Below are positions 1 through 9,859 of a DNA stretch of 64,000 nt, in pieces; the first letter of the stretch is position 1, and each line of letters starts with the position of its first letter. This DNA is from Chondrilla cf. caribensis (lineage: Eukaryota; Porifera; Demospongiae; Chondrillida; Chondrillidae). Under the pieces are notes generated by a model that was not told the origin of the DNA, did no database searches, and saw only the letters and a list, made by a program, of their open reading frames with translations. The stretch is taken from contig OZ026551.1 of the NCBI GenBank assembly GCA_964020155.1, positions 663,501-727,500 on the forward strand, in the 5' to 3' direction. A program made the position numbers and the translations under genes.

Positions 1-430
1 TAGGAGAAAATATGCAAAGCATCTTTTTGTATAGCTCTTGGGAGAGGGACTGTGTCTGCTTGGTATTTTACCAGACCTAGCTGAGGATGTGAACCAACAT
101 ATGAAACAACTCCAATCTCTGTACATGGTGCGTTAGCCCAGCTGCATTTGGAGGTGCTTACTATTTCCAATGTTTGGAAGAGAATAAGGAGGAAATGTTA
201 AGCACCATTTGACATAGCTCATGGTAGAGAGGGTGTGTCAAGCCAATATTTGATCTGGATCTATGTAGCTTAGGTCTAACACTAATTTCTAAACTATTCC
301 CTTTAACCCCAGCTATGTACATTCAGATTTGCATGAAATGTTTGCAAAGTACTACGGTGGAGAATGAAGGGGAAATGTTACACACCTCCTGGTGTAGCTC
401 ATTGCAGAGGGAGCATAGTAATACACATGT
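1..430 (+). repeat. Divergent satellite monomers (left edge)
   Basis: Two to three decayed copies of the same roughly 180-bp monomer that fills 28.9-43.0 kb. They share the blocks AAGCACC, TAGCTC(A)TGGGAGAGGG, TGTGTC, a TGATATTTT-like block, CTAGCT and GTAACCCCAG in the same order. No gene is visible here. Confidence 0.7.
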
Positions 431-469
431 GCATACACCACTCTTGAGGTTGTACAGAACTAGCATGTG

Positions 470-745
470 GTGACTGTGATGTACATGTTGTACAACCGTG
501 ATGTACATGTTGTAGAGCTGTGATGTACATATTGTACAGATATGATGTACATGTTACAGCTGTGATATACAAGTTGTATACAGCTGTGATGTTGTAGAGC
601 TGTAATGTACATGTTGTACAGCTGTGATGTACAAGTTGTACAGGTGTGATGTACATATTGTACAGCCATGATGTACATGTTGTACAGGTGTGATGTACAT
701 GTTGTACAGCCGTGATGTACATGTTGTAGAGTGATGTACTTGAGG
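470..745 (+). repeat. 22-24-bp minisatellite, copy A
   Basis: Imperfect tandem units of the form TGATGTACATGTTGTACAG with CC/GT/CT variants. The same minisatellite recurs at 12005-12370 and as a two-unit stub near 15378-15425, each time just upstream of the same conserved block. The long minus-strand open frames here, rich in His, Thr and Tyr, are by-products of the repeat. Confidence 0.85.
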
Positions 746-764
746 TTGTACAGAACATGCATGT

Positions 765-1050
765 GGTGACTGTCAAGATGAAATCATTTTCATGGACGGT
801 CACCACAGCCTCCCAGTGTCCACATGACACACAGTAACTCAAATACACATGACATGTACACCCTCTGCATGTGCTATGGAGCTGGTGGGGACCATTGAGA
901 TGATATTATCATTTATTGACGCTCACCACAAGACACTAGAGCTGTGTTCATGTGTATCCATACAACTTATAATGACAGGTACATGTATGAAGTGGGGAAC
1001 TAAAGGTGATGTACAGCTAGAGACCAGGTCACATTTCTGAAAACTGTAGT
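765..1050. other. Conserved block of unknown nature, copy A
   Basis: A block of about 280 bp found three times in the TRAF cluster (also 12405-12690 and 15465-15745), with only scattered substitutions. On the plus strand copies D and E encode an open 72-codon frame, but copy A has a 2-bp deletion that breaks it. On the minus strand one stretch sits between an acceptor-like ACACTACAG and a donor-like GTGAGC and stays open in all three copies. The 2-bp indel falls outside that stretch, in what would be a very short intron. I do not recognise the encoded peptide, so this may be the remnant of a minus-strand exon or a non-coding element. Confidence 0.4.
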
Positions 1051-1101
1051 GTTGTGTCATATATTTATCATATATTATGTCATATATTATTGGTATGTTT
1101 A

Positions 1102-1599
1102 TACCCTGTTCATGTTGAGTAGACGCAGAAGTAAAATTATGCGTGATGTACGAAAGTGCATTATGCAATTCTGAACCGCATCATGTGTAAAATGAACTGA
1201 TAAGATTCGGCCTGCGATAAAGTTATTTCTCTACGATTCGTCGTTTCGTTTTGTTTGTTTCATCCTTTTATTTGTCGACTTCTGCCATGCCTGGACGAGG
1301 AAAGCGATTGAATAGCACGGCAAAGAACATCCTTTGAAGAGTACACAATTATTCATATTTGAATTTAAGCAGCGCCTGATGACCGGGTGAATTTTGCGCA
1401 AGTTACTTCCGCAACTTTCCTATGCTGATGCATGGGAAAGCTGGTTCACCCGTTTCCTGACCTCTTAGAGCCTTATGGTGCATATTGCCGAGTCTGGAAA
1501 GAGGAGAGGAAATTGATGACGCTTTAACCGTATTCATAGGCCAAAGTATGCACGAGTTATTCATGCCAATCTAGAGGTCAGCTCAACGTGAACAGGGTA
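1102..1599. mobile_element. TIR element with TA target duplication
   Basis: A 498-bp insertion with terminal inverted repeats starting TACCCTGTTCA and ending TGAACAGGGTA, matching over about 18-19 bp with one or two mismatches. It is flanked by TA on both sides (1100-1101 and 1600-1601). The matching site in unit E (near 15766-15775) reads straight through with a single TA, and unit D lacks the insert too. It has no transposase, so it is non-autonomous; TA duplication fits the Tc1/mariner-like superfamily. Confidence 0.85.
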
Positions 1600-1703
1600 T
1601 AGTTCAGTCCTAATGATATTCACGACTTAACCTAATTATCTTAATATGGAGTGAAAGGGGTGTGTCTGTGAGCATATTATCACACCCACCCACATGTTCA
1701 GAA

Positions 1704-3005
1704 ATGGCCTCAAGAGATACCAGTCGTAGCCGTAAGACTCCAGTAGTGCCTGTTATCCTAAAGTACTCTTATTGCAGCAAAGAATACCAGTTTATTAGTA
1801 AAGATAAGAGTTTTGTTGAAAGGTTTCTGTGTCCAATTTGTCAAGAGATACTTTATGAACCAGCTCAAACCAGTTGTGGACACCTGTTTTGTGGGAGGTG
1901 TTTGAGAAGAATACGATCAAAGAACTGTCCTTCGTGTCGAGCAAAGTTTGTTAGAGAACCACTTGAAGACAAGTTCAATGAAAGGGAGATCAGAAACTTG
2001 ATAGTTAAATGTCAGAACAGCTCCAGAGGGTGTGAGTGGGAGGGAGAACTAGGTAATGTTGAGTCCCATCAAAATGGTGTCTGTGGATACCAGTTGGTGC
2101 AGTGTGGCAACAAGTGTGGAGCAGAGATCAAGAGGAAAGAGGTTGAGGAGCATGAGGAGGACCACTGTGAACTGAGAATGTACAAGTGTCCTTATTGTTG
2201 GTGGCATAGGGATACATACAAGAAAGTAACAAGTGAACACTTCAAAGAATGTGCTTATTTTCCTCTTGACTGTCCCAACAACTGTGGAAAGAAGAGAATT
2301 GAGAAAAGAGACATGTCATCTCATCTCGCTATATGTCCAGAAGAAGTGATTCCATGTAGGTACCAGTCCCTCGGGTGTAAGGTGAGGTTACCACGGAAAA
2401 GCATAGAGGACCATCTCAAAAACAAGGAACAAACAAACACACACCTGGACATTGCCATGGTAACTACATCAGAACTAGTGGCTAAACTGAAAAAAGTAGA
2501 ATATGAAAACATTGTGACTAAAATAGCCATCAGGAACTTGGAGAAGCAGGTTGATGCTCTCCTCAAGAAGACATCCACTGAAGTAGAGCTCCCTCCTTTT
2601 GTACCTCCTTCCAAACCTTGGTTGATGGAAGACCTGTTCCCTTGCTATCCTCCTTGTACACTGAGGGTGGAACTAAACGAGTACAGATATGGTGTTACTC
2701 CTCACTTCTTCTCCCATCCTGGAGGGTACAGACTGGAGTTATGGACAGGTATAAATGCAAATTGCATTAATCCAGTCGATCATCCAGACAACTACCCATT
2801 AAAATGGCCTATCATAATCACAATCAAGGCTGCCTTCTTGAATCCGGAGGAGGAAAAAGATCATGTCCATAAGGAGTATTCTAGGATAATCACTTCTCCA
2901 AAAAACATCTGCCAGTTCTTCTTCTTGTCGTCTGAAATACCACCATCAAGGTTTATCAAAGACAACAGTGCCTACATTAAAATAGTCAGCGTTGATGTCC
3001 AATAG
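1704..3005 (+). CDS. TRAF-like RING E3 ligase/adaptor, paralog 1
   Basis: Single-exon gene of 433 residues. Proteins of this type bind receptors or substrates through a C-terminal MATH domain and can transfer ubiquitin through the RING. A C3HC4 RING spans residues 43-78 (C43, C46, C58, H60, C63, C66, C75, C78). TRAF-type zinc fingers run from about 103 to 245, followed by a short coiled coil (about 255-290) and a divergent MATH-like domain (about 318-433) with SHPGGYRLEL, LKWP and RFIKDNSAYIK. I chose the ATG at 1704 over an in-frame upstream ATG at 1662 because the MASR start and its AGAAATGG context are conserved in all five paralogs while the upstream residues are not. TRAF family membership is clear; the ligand and pathway are unknown. 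Sponge TRAF expansions are usually interpreted as innate signalling, which is inference here. Confidence 0.9.
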   Translation: MASRDTSRSRKTPVVPVILKYSYCSKEYQFISKDKSFVERFLCPICQEILYEPAQTSCGHLFCGRCLRRIRSKNCPSCRAKFVREPLEDKFNEREIRNLIVKCQNSSRGCEWEGELGNVESHQNGVCGYQLVQCGNKCGAEIKRKEVEEHEEDHCELRMYKCPYCWWHRDTYKKVTSEHFKECAYFPLDCPNNCGKKRIEKRDMSSHLAICPEEVIPCRYQSLGCKVRLPRKSIEDHLKNKEQTNTHLDIAMVTTSELVAKLKKVEYENIVTKIAIRNLEKQVDALLKKTSTEVELPPFVPPSKPWLMEDLFPCYPPCTLRVELNEYRYGVTPHFFSHPGGYRLELWTGINANCINPVDHPDNYPLKWPIIITIKAAFLNPEEEKDHVHKEYSRIITSPKNICQFFFLSSEIPPSRFIKDNSAYIKIVSVDVQ

Positions 3006-3480
3006 TGCACGTATACACTATCATGTATGTACAGTTGACTGACCATGAGTAGTATATTGTGTGTACTATAATAACACCATGCATATCACAAACTAGTGAC
3101 AATGTAATACAATAGTTGGACTACATATTACACCAATGTTACTGTACTTACTCTTATCACAGGCTGTATATTATATTGGAACATTATGCTAATGTATCTC
3201 ATTGTAACATGTAGTTAAGCCTTAATTTGTATGCATATGTGTACGTACACTATTGGTTTAAACCTGTATTGTTGACTTTTGTAATAATTGCAGTCTCTGT
3301 ACAATTATAATTATTGCTATTATTATCTTTCTCACACAAATGAATTCCAAGCATGAATAATACATGTGGAGGTAGTCTAACATTTCCATGATCCACTGAC
3401 TTACAATTGTACATAATATACTGAGGATGCATTGTGTCATTATATTATACACAGCATATTATATGCACAATACGTACATA
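3006..3480 (+). repeat. Duplicated 3' flank of the TRAF genes
   Basis: About 450 bp after the stop codon is nearly identical downstream of all five TRAF genes (7149-7570, 11080-11500, 14113-14520, 17148-17570). It shows that the duplication unit extends past the coding region. I see no gene in it. Confidence 0.85.
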
Positions 3481-3566
3481 TGTAATACTGGACACATCAC
3501 AGGACATTCCACAACACATCTGTCCAGGTGGTATTTATACGACCTATAGAGGAAGACGTACGTACA

Positions 3567-3739
3567 TACCATATAGCGGTAAATTTTTGTGGCTCCAAAA
3601 ATGAAAATTCATGGATAAAATTCCCACAGATGCTGGCCATAGTCATGTGATAGAACAACGAGAATGCATAATTCATGAATTTGGCCAGCAACGAAACCTA
3701 CAAAAATTTTGTCCTGCGAAAATTTCCCGCTATACAGTA
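3567..3739. mobile_element. MITE-like palindromic element
   Basis: A 173-bp element with imperfect inverted ends (TACCATATAGCGG on the left, CCCGCTATACAGTA on the right). The same insertion sits at the equivalent place in unit E (17849-18027), so it predates that duplication. It belongs to the same end-sequence family as the elements at 9049-9259 and 14588-14827. Confidence 0.65.
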
Positions 3740-4022
3740 AGACCAACTGGTGTAGCTGAATGTCCTCAGAGTAGGCAGTGTTGGTGTTACTGTACACATT
3801 GTTACAACCTGCACTAAACTATTGTTATGTAACATGGCTACCTTTACACCAGTGTTGGCTGGATTATTCTATCCTAACATTGCTCTGTTGAGGGAATTTT
3901 GTAGAAATCTTGCAATTTATTCATCACAACATTCTGAATTTACATATATTCAATGCAATCATACCCCAATTCAAATACATTACAAATTGGCTATCAATCA
4001 CATGCTAATCATGTGACAATGT

Positions 4023-4752
4023 TTACGCATCAGCAATGGTGACTTCTACCTCCACATCAGGTTCGATGCTGATGGATGTCTGAAATCAATTAAGGATGTA
4101 AAAAAAGCAAACACGTAAACATAAACAAATTCACATTTAACAAGAGATGTACATATCAGCTGGTGAGCTGTACTCAATCGATGTATCATTATCGACATTA
4201 TCCCACGACCACACCACCATAAAATGTACTGTACAACACATGTATGCACACTCTACAGCACTGTACTGTACAACACACGTATGCACACTCTACAACACTG
4301 TACTGTACAACACATGTATGCACACTCTACAGCACTGTACTGTACAACACATGTATGCACACTCTACAGCACTGTACTGTACAACACATGTATGCACACT
4401 CTACAGCACTGTACTGTACAACAACGTACTGTACAACAGTCTACTGTGTAAACATGTACTGTACAATACTATACTGTGTTCTGTACTGTACTGTAGAAAT
4501 GTACACACTTCACAACAATGCATTGTAGTCCACAGCACACACAAGAGGATACAATCTTCTTGACGGTCTCAGCCGGGCTGTGCAGGTCAATCACCCTCTT
4601 GTGGATCCTCATCTCGAAGCGGTCCCAAGTCTTGGATCCCTCACCGCAGGGGGTCTTCCTCATGGTGATCTTCAGGATCTTCGTTGGCATTCTGATTGGT
4701 CCCTTCACTCGGAGGTGCTCCTCTTTGGCACTTCGGATCAGGTCAACACAGA
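4023..4752 (-). pseudogene. RPS20: RPS20 3' exons, truncated copy A
   Basis: Two exons of ribosomal protein S20 on the minus strand. The internal exon spans 4752-4553 (200 bp, starting with [12 protein letters not shown] and ending ETVKKI) and the last exon 4079-4023 (57 bp, [18 protein letters not shown] and stop). The splice sites between them are intact, and an AATAAA signal lies at 3921-3916. The exon encoding the N-terminus, present at 20.2 kb in the full gene, is absent upstream of this copy, so it cannot make S20. The last exon carries Gly to Asp (EPD instead of EPG) and the internal exon Ala to Val. It was probably carried along with the neighbouring TRAF gene by tandem duplication. 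Confidence 0.85.
4224..4430 (+). repeat. 37-bp minisatellite inside the RPS20 pseudogene intron
   Basis: About five tandem copies of a 37-bp unit beginning TGTACTGTACAACACATG. The matching intron of copy B (8448-8490) and of the full gene (18510-18560) hold about one unit, so the array expanded after duplication. Confidence 0.85.
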
Positions 4753-4989
4753 CTAAATGAGAGAAAATGACGAAAAGTGAATGTGCCAGCAAAAAACTGT
4801 TGATCCTTGAAAGATGTTGTTACCGTATATGCACATTAATACAATAACGTATCTCACTTATCCTCCTTGTACTCAAAAGGTGCATGGAGCTAAACAACAG
4901 CTACTCTAGTATCAATTAACCTTTACACCTTCTCTTATCCTGTATTGTATTATACTAGCTGAATTACCTGTCTGTAAACGTGTCATGAA

Positions 4990-5180
4990 AATGGCGCTTT
5001 TCAAGTACGGCGGCGGATAGTACGGTTTCGTTTGAATTCTGGAAGAAAGGCCTAAAACAAAACGCCAACCCCCTTAGGACACTTCACGGGTGCCGCTGCA
5101 TGAGGAGGATTGGAGAGTTTGAGGTCGATCACGTGCAAACTGAAGGAGGAGTTTGCAAACAAACAAACAGAGAATCCTTG
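4990..5180. repeat. Interspersed repeat (copy also at 47.2 kb)
   Basis: About 170 bp containing GAAAGGCCTAAAAC, CGGGTGCCGC and ACTGAAGGAGGAGTTTG, ending in tandem AAAC units. It is clearly homologous to 47195-47375. I see no coding frame shared by the two copies, so I read it as a dispersed mobile element of unknown class. Confidence 0.6.
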
Positions 5181-5189
5181 CATTATAGT

Positions 5190-5386
5190 AGGGTTACATT
5201 GTATTGTATTGTATTGTATTGTATTGTATTGGAAGAAAAAAAAAATTGTTCTGTACTGTACTGTACTGTACTGTAGGGCACTATATATAGTGTACTGTAG
5301 TGTACTGTACTGTGGTGTACTGATACTGTACTCTATAGTGTGGTGTACTGTACTGTACTCTAGTGTAGTGTGGTGCACTACACTGT
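5190..5386 (+). repeat. TGTAT / TGTACTG simple repeats
   Basis: Pentameric GTATT and CTGTA runs, interrupted. The equivalent region of unit B is 9260-9466. Confidence 0.8.
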
Positions 5387-5472
5387 ACAAATAACCTGAC
5401 TGGTAGATATAGTACAATGTTCATAGTAATAATTATGAACATTGTACAACATCTACCAGTCAGGTTATTTGT
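5387..5472. repeat. 86-bp near-perfect inverted repeat, copy 1
   Basis: The two halves, starting ACAAATAACCTGACTGG and ending CCAGTCAGGTTATTTGT, fold back on each other with a small AT-rich centre (GTAATAATT). The copy at 9467-9552 has lost pairing in the right arm. Confidence 0.8.
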
Positions 5473-5661
5473 GAGGTCTTCTATAACGATTATCATGCAA
5501 TGACGTGTGTATATCTACTAGTGTGTTTACTGCATACATACCTTAATGTAAGGTTCAGTTCACAGCAAGGAGTGTAGTGAGACTCATAGTTTATACAGGT
5601 ACACAAATAACTTAGTGGGAGAGTACCATCAATTAACCACAAACCACTCACATGTTAGAAC

Positions 5662-5755
5662 ATGATTGCTGTTAGTTCTCCTGAGCATTCCTAATGTGGT
5701 GAAGAATACCAGTTTAGTTGTAGAGAAGAGAGTTTTGTGGAAAGGTTTCTGTGTC
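5662..5755 (+). pseudogene. TRAF N-terminal fragment upstream of paralog 2
   Basis: After an ATG and an in-frame stop, the sequence reads CGEEYQFSCREESFVERFLC. This matches CSKEYQFISKDKSFVERFLC immediately before the RING in the neighbouring paralogs. It breaks off at CTGTGTCA, where the 5' flank of the next full TRAF gene begins, so it is the head of a decapitated sixth paralog fused to the next unit. Confidence 0.75.
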
Positions 5756-5777
5756 ACGACAGCCCACATGTTCAGAA

Positions 5778-7148
5778 ATGGCCTCAAGAGATACCAGTCG
5801 TAGCCTTAACACTCCAGTAGTACCTGTTATTCTAAAGTACTCTTATTGCAGCAAAGAATACCAGTTTATCACTCATGTTGAGAGTTTTGTGGAGAGGTAT
5901 CTGTGTCCAATTTGTCAAGAGATACTTTATGAGCCAGTTCAAACCAGTTGTGGACACCTGTTTTGTAAAAAGTGTTTGAAGGGAGTACAATCAAAGAACT
6001 GTCCTTCTTGTCGAGCAGAGTTTGAAGAAGATCCAAGAAGAGACAAGTTCCATGAAAGGGAGATCAGAAACTTGATAGTTAAATGTCAGAACAGCTCAAG
6101 AGGGTGTGAGTGGGAGGGAGAACTAGGTAATGTTGAGTCCCATCAAAATGATGTCTGTGGATACCAGTTGGTGCAGTGCGGTAACAAGTGTGGAGCAGAG
6201 ATAGAGAGGAGAGAGGTTGAGAAGCACAAGAAAGACCACTGTGAACTGAGAATGTACAAGTGTCCTTATTGTCCTATTTTCTCCATTTATAAGGTTACAT
6301 ACAAGAAAGTAACAAGTGAACACTTCAAAGAATGTGCTGGTTTTCCTCTTGACTGTCCCAACAACTGTGGAAAGAAGGGAATTAGGAGAGGAGACATGTC
6401 ATCTCATCTTTGTGCATGTCCAGAAGAAGTGGTTCCATGTAGGTACCAGTCCCTTGGGTGTAAAGTGAGGTTACCACGGAAACACATGGAGGACCATCTC
6501 AAAAACAAGGACACACACCTGGACATTGCCATGGCAACTACATCAGAATTAGTGGCTAAATTTAATATCTTGGAGAAGCAGGTTGATGCTCTCCTCAAGA
6601 AGACATCCACTAAAGTAGAGCTCCCTCCTCCTGTACCTCCTTCCAAACCTTGGTTGAAGGAAGACCTGTTCCCCCGCTATCCTCCTTGTACACTGAGGGT
6701 GGATGTAGAGGAGGGCAGTTTTTGTGATAGTCCTCACTTCTTCTCCCATCCTGGAGGGTACAGACTGGAGTTGAGGATATGTAGTTTTTGTATTTACATT
6801 AATCCAGTCGATCATCCAGACAACTACCCACTAAAATGGCCTATCGAAATCTCAGTCAACTATGTCCTCTTGAATCAGGAGGAGGACAAGGATCATCTCT
6901 ATGGGAAGCATTCAAGAGGAATCACTTCCCCAAAAGACATCATTCTGTTACCACCACCAAGGTTTATCAAAGACAACAGTCTCTATATCGACAAGGATCA
7001 TGACCATAGGAAGTGTTTGAGGGAAATCACTTCTCCAGAAGACATCTGGTCCCTCTACAATACCCATAATATGTATGGGAAACTACCACCAAGGTTTATC
7101 AAAGACAACAGTCTCTGCGTCCTAATACTCAACGTTTACGTCCAATAG
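5778..7148 (+). CDS. TRAF-like RING E3 ligase/adaptor, paralog 2
   Basis: Single-exon gene of 456 residues, starting at the conserved MASR methionine. It has the same order as paralog 1: C3HC4 RING, TRAF zinc fingers, a shortened coiled coil (VAKFNILEKQVDALLKK) and the MATH-like domain. The finger region carries a small insertion (CPYCPIFSIYKVTYKK). The C-terminus is unusual: the last MATH-like segment, from KDH through ITSPKDI to PPRFIKDNSLY, is present twice in tandem (about 6888-6992 and 6993-7121), with about 20 changes between the halves. The duplication keeps the frame and accounts for the extra length. The gene is otherwise intact. Ligand unknown. Confidence 0.9.
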   Translation: MASRDTSRSLNTPVVPVILKYSYCSKEYQFITHVESFVERYLCPICQEILYEPVQTSCGHLFCKKCLKGVQSKNCPSCRAEFEEDPRRDKFHEREIRNLIVKCQNSSRGCEWEGELGNVESHQNDVCGYQLVQCGNKCGAEIERREVEKHKKDHCELRMYKCPYCPIFSIYKVTYKKVTSEHFKECAGFPLDCPNNCGKKGIRRGDMSSHLCACPEEVVPCRYQSLGCKVRLPRKHMEDHLKNKDTHLDIAMATTSELVAKFNILEKQVDALLKKTSTKVELPPPVPPSKPWLKEDLFPRYPPCTLRVDVEEGSFCDSPHFFSHPGGYRLELRICSFCIYINPVDHPDNYPLKWPIEISVNYVLLNQEEDKDHLYGKHSRGITSPKDIILLPPPRFIKDNSLYIDKDHDHRKCLREITSPEDIWSLYNTHNMYGKLPPRFIKDNSLCVLILNVYVQ

Positions 7149-8023
7149 TGCATGTATACACTATCATGTATGTACAGTTGACTGACCATGAGTAGTATAT
7201 TGTGTGTACTGTAATAACACCATGCATATCACAAACTAGTGACAATGTAATACAATAGTTGGACTACATATTACACCAATGTTACTGTACTTACTCTTAT
7301 CACAGGCTGTATATTATATTGGAACATTATGCTAATGTATCTCTTTATAACATGTAGTTAAGCCTTAATTTGTATGCATATGTGTACGTACACTATTGGT
7401 TTAAACCTGTATTGTTGACTTTTGTAATAATTGCAGTCTCTGTACAATTATAATCATTGCTATTATTATCTTTCTCACACAAATGAATTCCAACCATGAA
7501 TAATACATGTGGAGGTGATTTGACATGTCCATAATCCACTGAATTGCAATTTTACATATTCCGAGGATGGTGTGATTATACACAACATATTATAGTACAT
7601 ATTATACCATATATTATGCATACACAATTGCATAATATAATATGTATATACTTACATCCATAATACGTATATATGATATATATTGTACATTTTCAATTGT
7701 CAGTGAATCATTGTTATATAGAGCTAGTATATAGTATTGTACATCAATTTATATGTGTAGAGCTGTACTGTACATGTATAGAATGAAACACACCACACCA
7801 CATTGGCAGTGATGCTGTTACAACCTACACGCACTGAACTATGGTCATGTAACATTGGTACATATACACCAATGTTGGTCGGATAATTCTATCCTAACAT
7901 TGCTCCCTTGGGGGAATTTTGGTGAACATTCTGCAATTTATTCATCACAGCATTCCCAATTTGAACATATTATATACATATCACATATTGGCTTTCAATC
8001 ACATTCTATTCATGTGACAATGT
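7149..8023 (+). other. Intergenic, duplicated flank of unit B
   Basis: The first about 420 bp repeat the TRAF 3' flank, followed by AT-rich sequence. The 3' part matches the RPS20 3'-UTR region of the other units, including AATAAA on the minus strand at 7942-7937. The MITE present here in units A and E is missing. No gene. Confidence 0.7.
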
Positions 8024-8827
8024 TTACGCATCAGCTATGGTGACTTCCACCTCCACACCGGGTTCGATGCTGATGGGTGTTTGAAATCAATTAAGGATGT
8101 AAACAAAAGCAAACAAGTAAACACAAACAAATTCACACTCAACAAGGAATGTATGTACATATCAGCTGGTGAGCTGTACTCGATCTATGTATGCTGCAAT
8201 ACAGTCCACGAGTGGAAGCAGTGTAGTATTGAATAGTCTCATACTTGTATGTTTTCCTGTGTGTGTTCATGTGTTCCATGTAAGCCGGCTGTTTTGAGCT
8301 GTTTGTGAAATGTGTATAAACATGGGAAATATCAGCTGAAAATGAGACAAAGTACTGGGGTGTGTCAGTAGAGAAGGTCCCTCAGTAGCGATCTCATGCA
8401 GAGTGATGGTTCTACATCATCCCAAGACACAACACACTAAAATTAAATGTACAGTACAACACATGTATGTACACTCTACAGCACTGTACTGTACAACAAC
8501 GTACTGTACAACAGTCTACTGTGTAAACATGTACTGTACAATACTATACTGTGTTCTGTACTGTACTGTACAAATGTACACACTTCACAACAATGCATTG
8601 TAGTCCGCAGCACACACAAGAGGATACAATCTTCTTGACGGTCTCGGCCGGGCTGTGCAGGTCAATCACCCTCTTGTGGATCCTCATCTCGAAGCGGTCC
8701 CAAGTCTTGGATCCCTCACCACAGGGCGTCTTCCTCATGGTGATCTTCAGGATCTTCGTTGGCATTCTGATTGGTCCCTTCACTCAGAGGTACTCATCTT
8801 TGGCACTTCGGATCAGGTCAGCACAGA
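8024..8827 (-). pseudogene. RPS20: RPS20 3' exons, degenerate copy B
   Basis: Internal exon 8827-8628 and last exon 8080-8024 of ribosomal protein S20, minus strand. Three independent defects are visible. The N-terminal exon is missing. An Arg codon is now TGA just before [10 protein letters not shown]. The acceptor before the last exon reads TTTCAA instead of TTTCAG (8081-8083). The remaining sequence is still very close to the functional copy, so the decay is recent. Confidence 0.93.
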
Positions 8828-9048
8828 CTAAATGAGAGAAAATGATGAAAAGTGAATACACCAGCAAAACCTGTTCATCCTTGAAAAGATGTTGTTACTT
8901 TATGCATGTACATAAATACAATAACATATCTCACTTATTTTGCTTGTACTCCAAAGGTGGAGCTAAACAACAGCTACTCTGGTGTCAACTTCTCTCATTC
9001 TGTATTGTACTGTGTTGTACTTTATTGTATTGTAGCGTACTACGTATA

Positions 9049-9259
9049 TACCGTATAGCGGGAAACTTTGGCGAGGTTTTTAATTTGGCGAATTGGCGAT
9101 TTTACGGAAAATCACCAAATTTAAAATCCGCCATATTTTATTCTGACGTAATCTGACGATCCTGGAATTTGTCATGCCGCCAAATTTAAAACTCGCCAAT
9201 TCGTTCCGGGGACTGATTCGCCAAATTTAATGCTAGCCAAAGTTTCCCGCTATACGGTA
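9049..9259. mobile_element. MITE with about 24-bp inverted ends
   Basis: A 211-bp element whose ends (TACCGTATAGCGGGAAAC and GTTTCCCGCTATACGGTA) are exact inverted copies over about 24 bp. Internal GGCGAATT/GCCAAATTT motifs also pair. No coding capacity. Confidence 0.85.
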
Positions 9260-9466
9260 TAGTGTACTGTACTGTAGTGTACTGTAGTGTACTGTACTGC
9301 AGTGTACTGTACTGTAGTGTAGTGTGCTGTATTATACTGTACTGCACTGTACTGTACTGTAACGTACTATAGTGTAATACACTGTACTGTGGTGTACTGT
9401 ACTGTGGTGTACTGTACTGTACTGCACTGATACTGTACTCTCGTGTAGGGTGGTGTACTGTACTGT

Positions 9467-9552
9467 ACAAATAACCTGACTGGTAGATATAGTACAATGT
9501 TCATAGTAATAATTATGAACCTTTTGCTACATCTACCAGTCAAGTTATTTGT
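9467..9552. repeat. 86-bp inverted repeat, copy 2 (decayed)
   Basis: Same position in the unit as 5387-5472. The left arm is unchanged and the right arm carries several substitutions, so the stem is weakened. Confidence 0.75.
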
Positions 9553-9743
9553 GAAGTCTTCAATAACGATTATCATGTAATGACGTGTGTGTATATCTAC
9601 TAGTGTGTTTACTGCATACATACATTAATGTAAGGTTCAGTTCACAGCAAGGAGTATAAGGAGACTCATAGTTTATACAGGTACACAAATAACTTAGTGG
9701 GAGAGTCTCATCAATTAACCACAAACCACTCACATGTTAGAAC

Positions 9744-9837
9744 ATGATTGCTGTTAGTTCTCCCAAGCATTCCTAATGTGGTGAAGAAAACCAGTTTAGT
9801 TGTAAAGAAGAGAGTTTTGTGGAAAGGTTTCTGTGTC
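9744..9837 (+). pseudogene. TRAF N-terminal fragment upstream of paralog 3
   Basis: Homolog of the 5662-5755 fragment with the same in-frame stop and the same junction at CTGTGTCA. Shared breakpoints show that units B and C derive from one rearranged ancestor. Confidence 0.75.
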
Positions 9838-9859
9838 ACACCCACTCACATGTACAGAA

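Noticed and set aside
399..848. 149-codon minus-strand frame (also 100-codon frame 460-762 and frames at 11984-12399)
   Set aside because: Composed of the TGATGTACATG minisatellite; gives His/Thr/Tyr/Cys-rich peptide with no domain and is not conserved in length.
1286..1340. Short frame starting MPGRGKRLNS, reminiscent of a histone N-terminus
   Set aside because: Stops after 16 codons, lies inside the TIR element and has no histone-fold sequence following.
2049..2614. Minus-strand frames inside the TRAF genes (and the equivalents in paralogs 2-5)
   Set aside because: Shadows of the plus-strand coding sequence; they recur only because the paralogs are similar.
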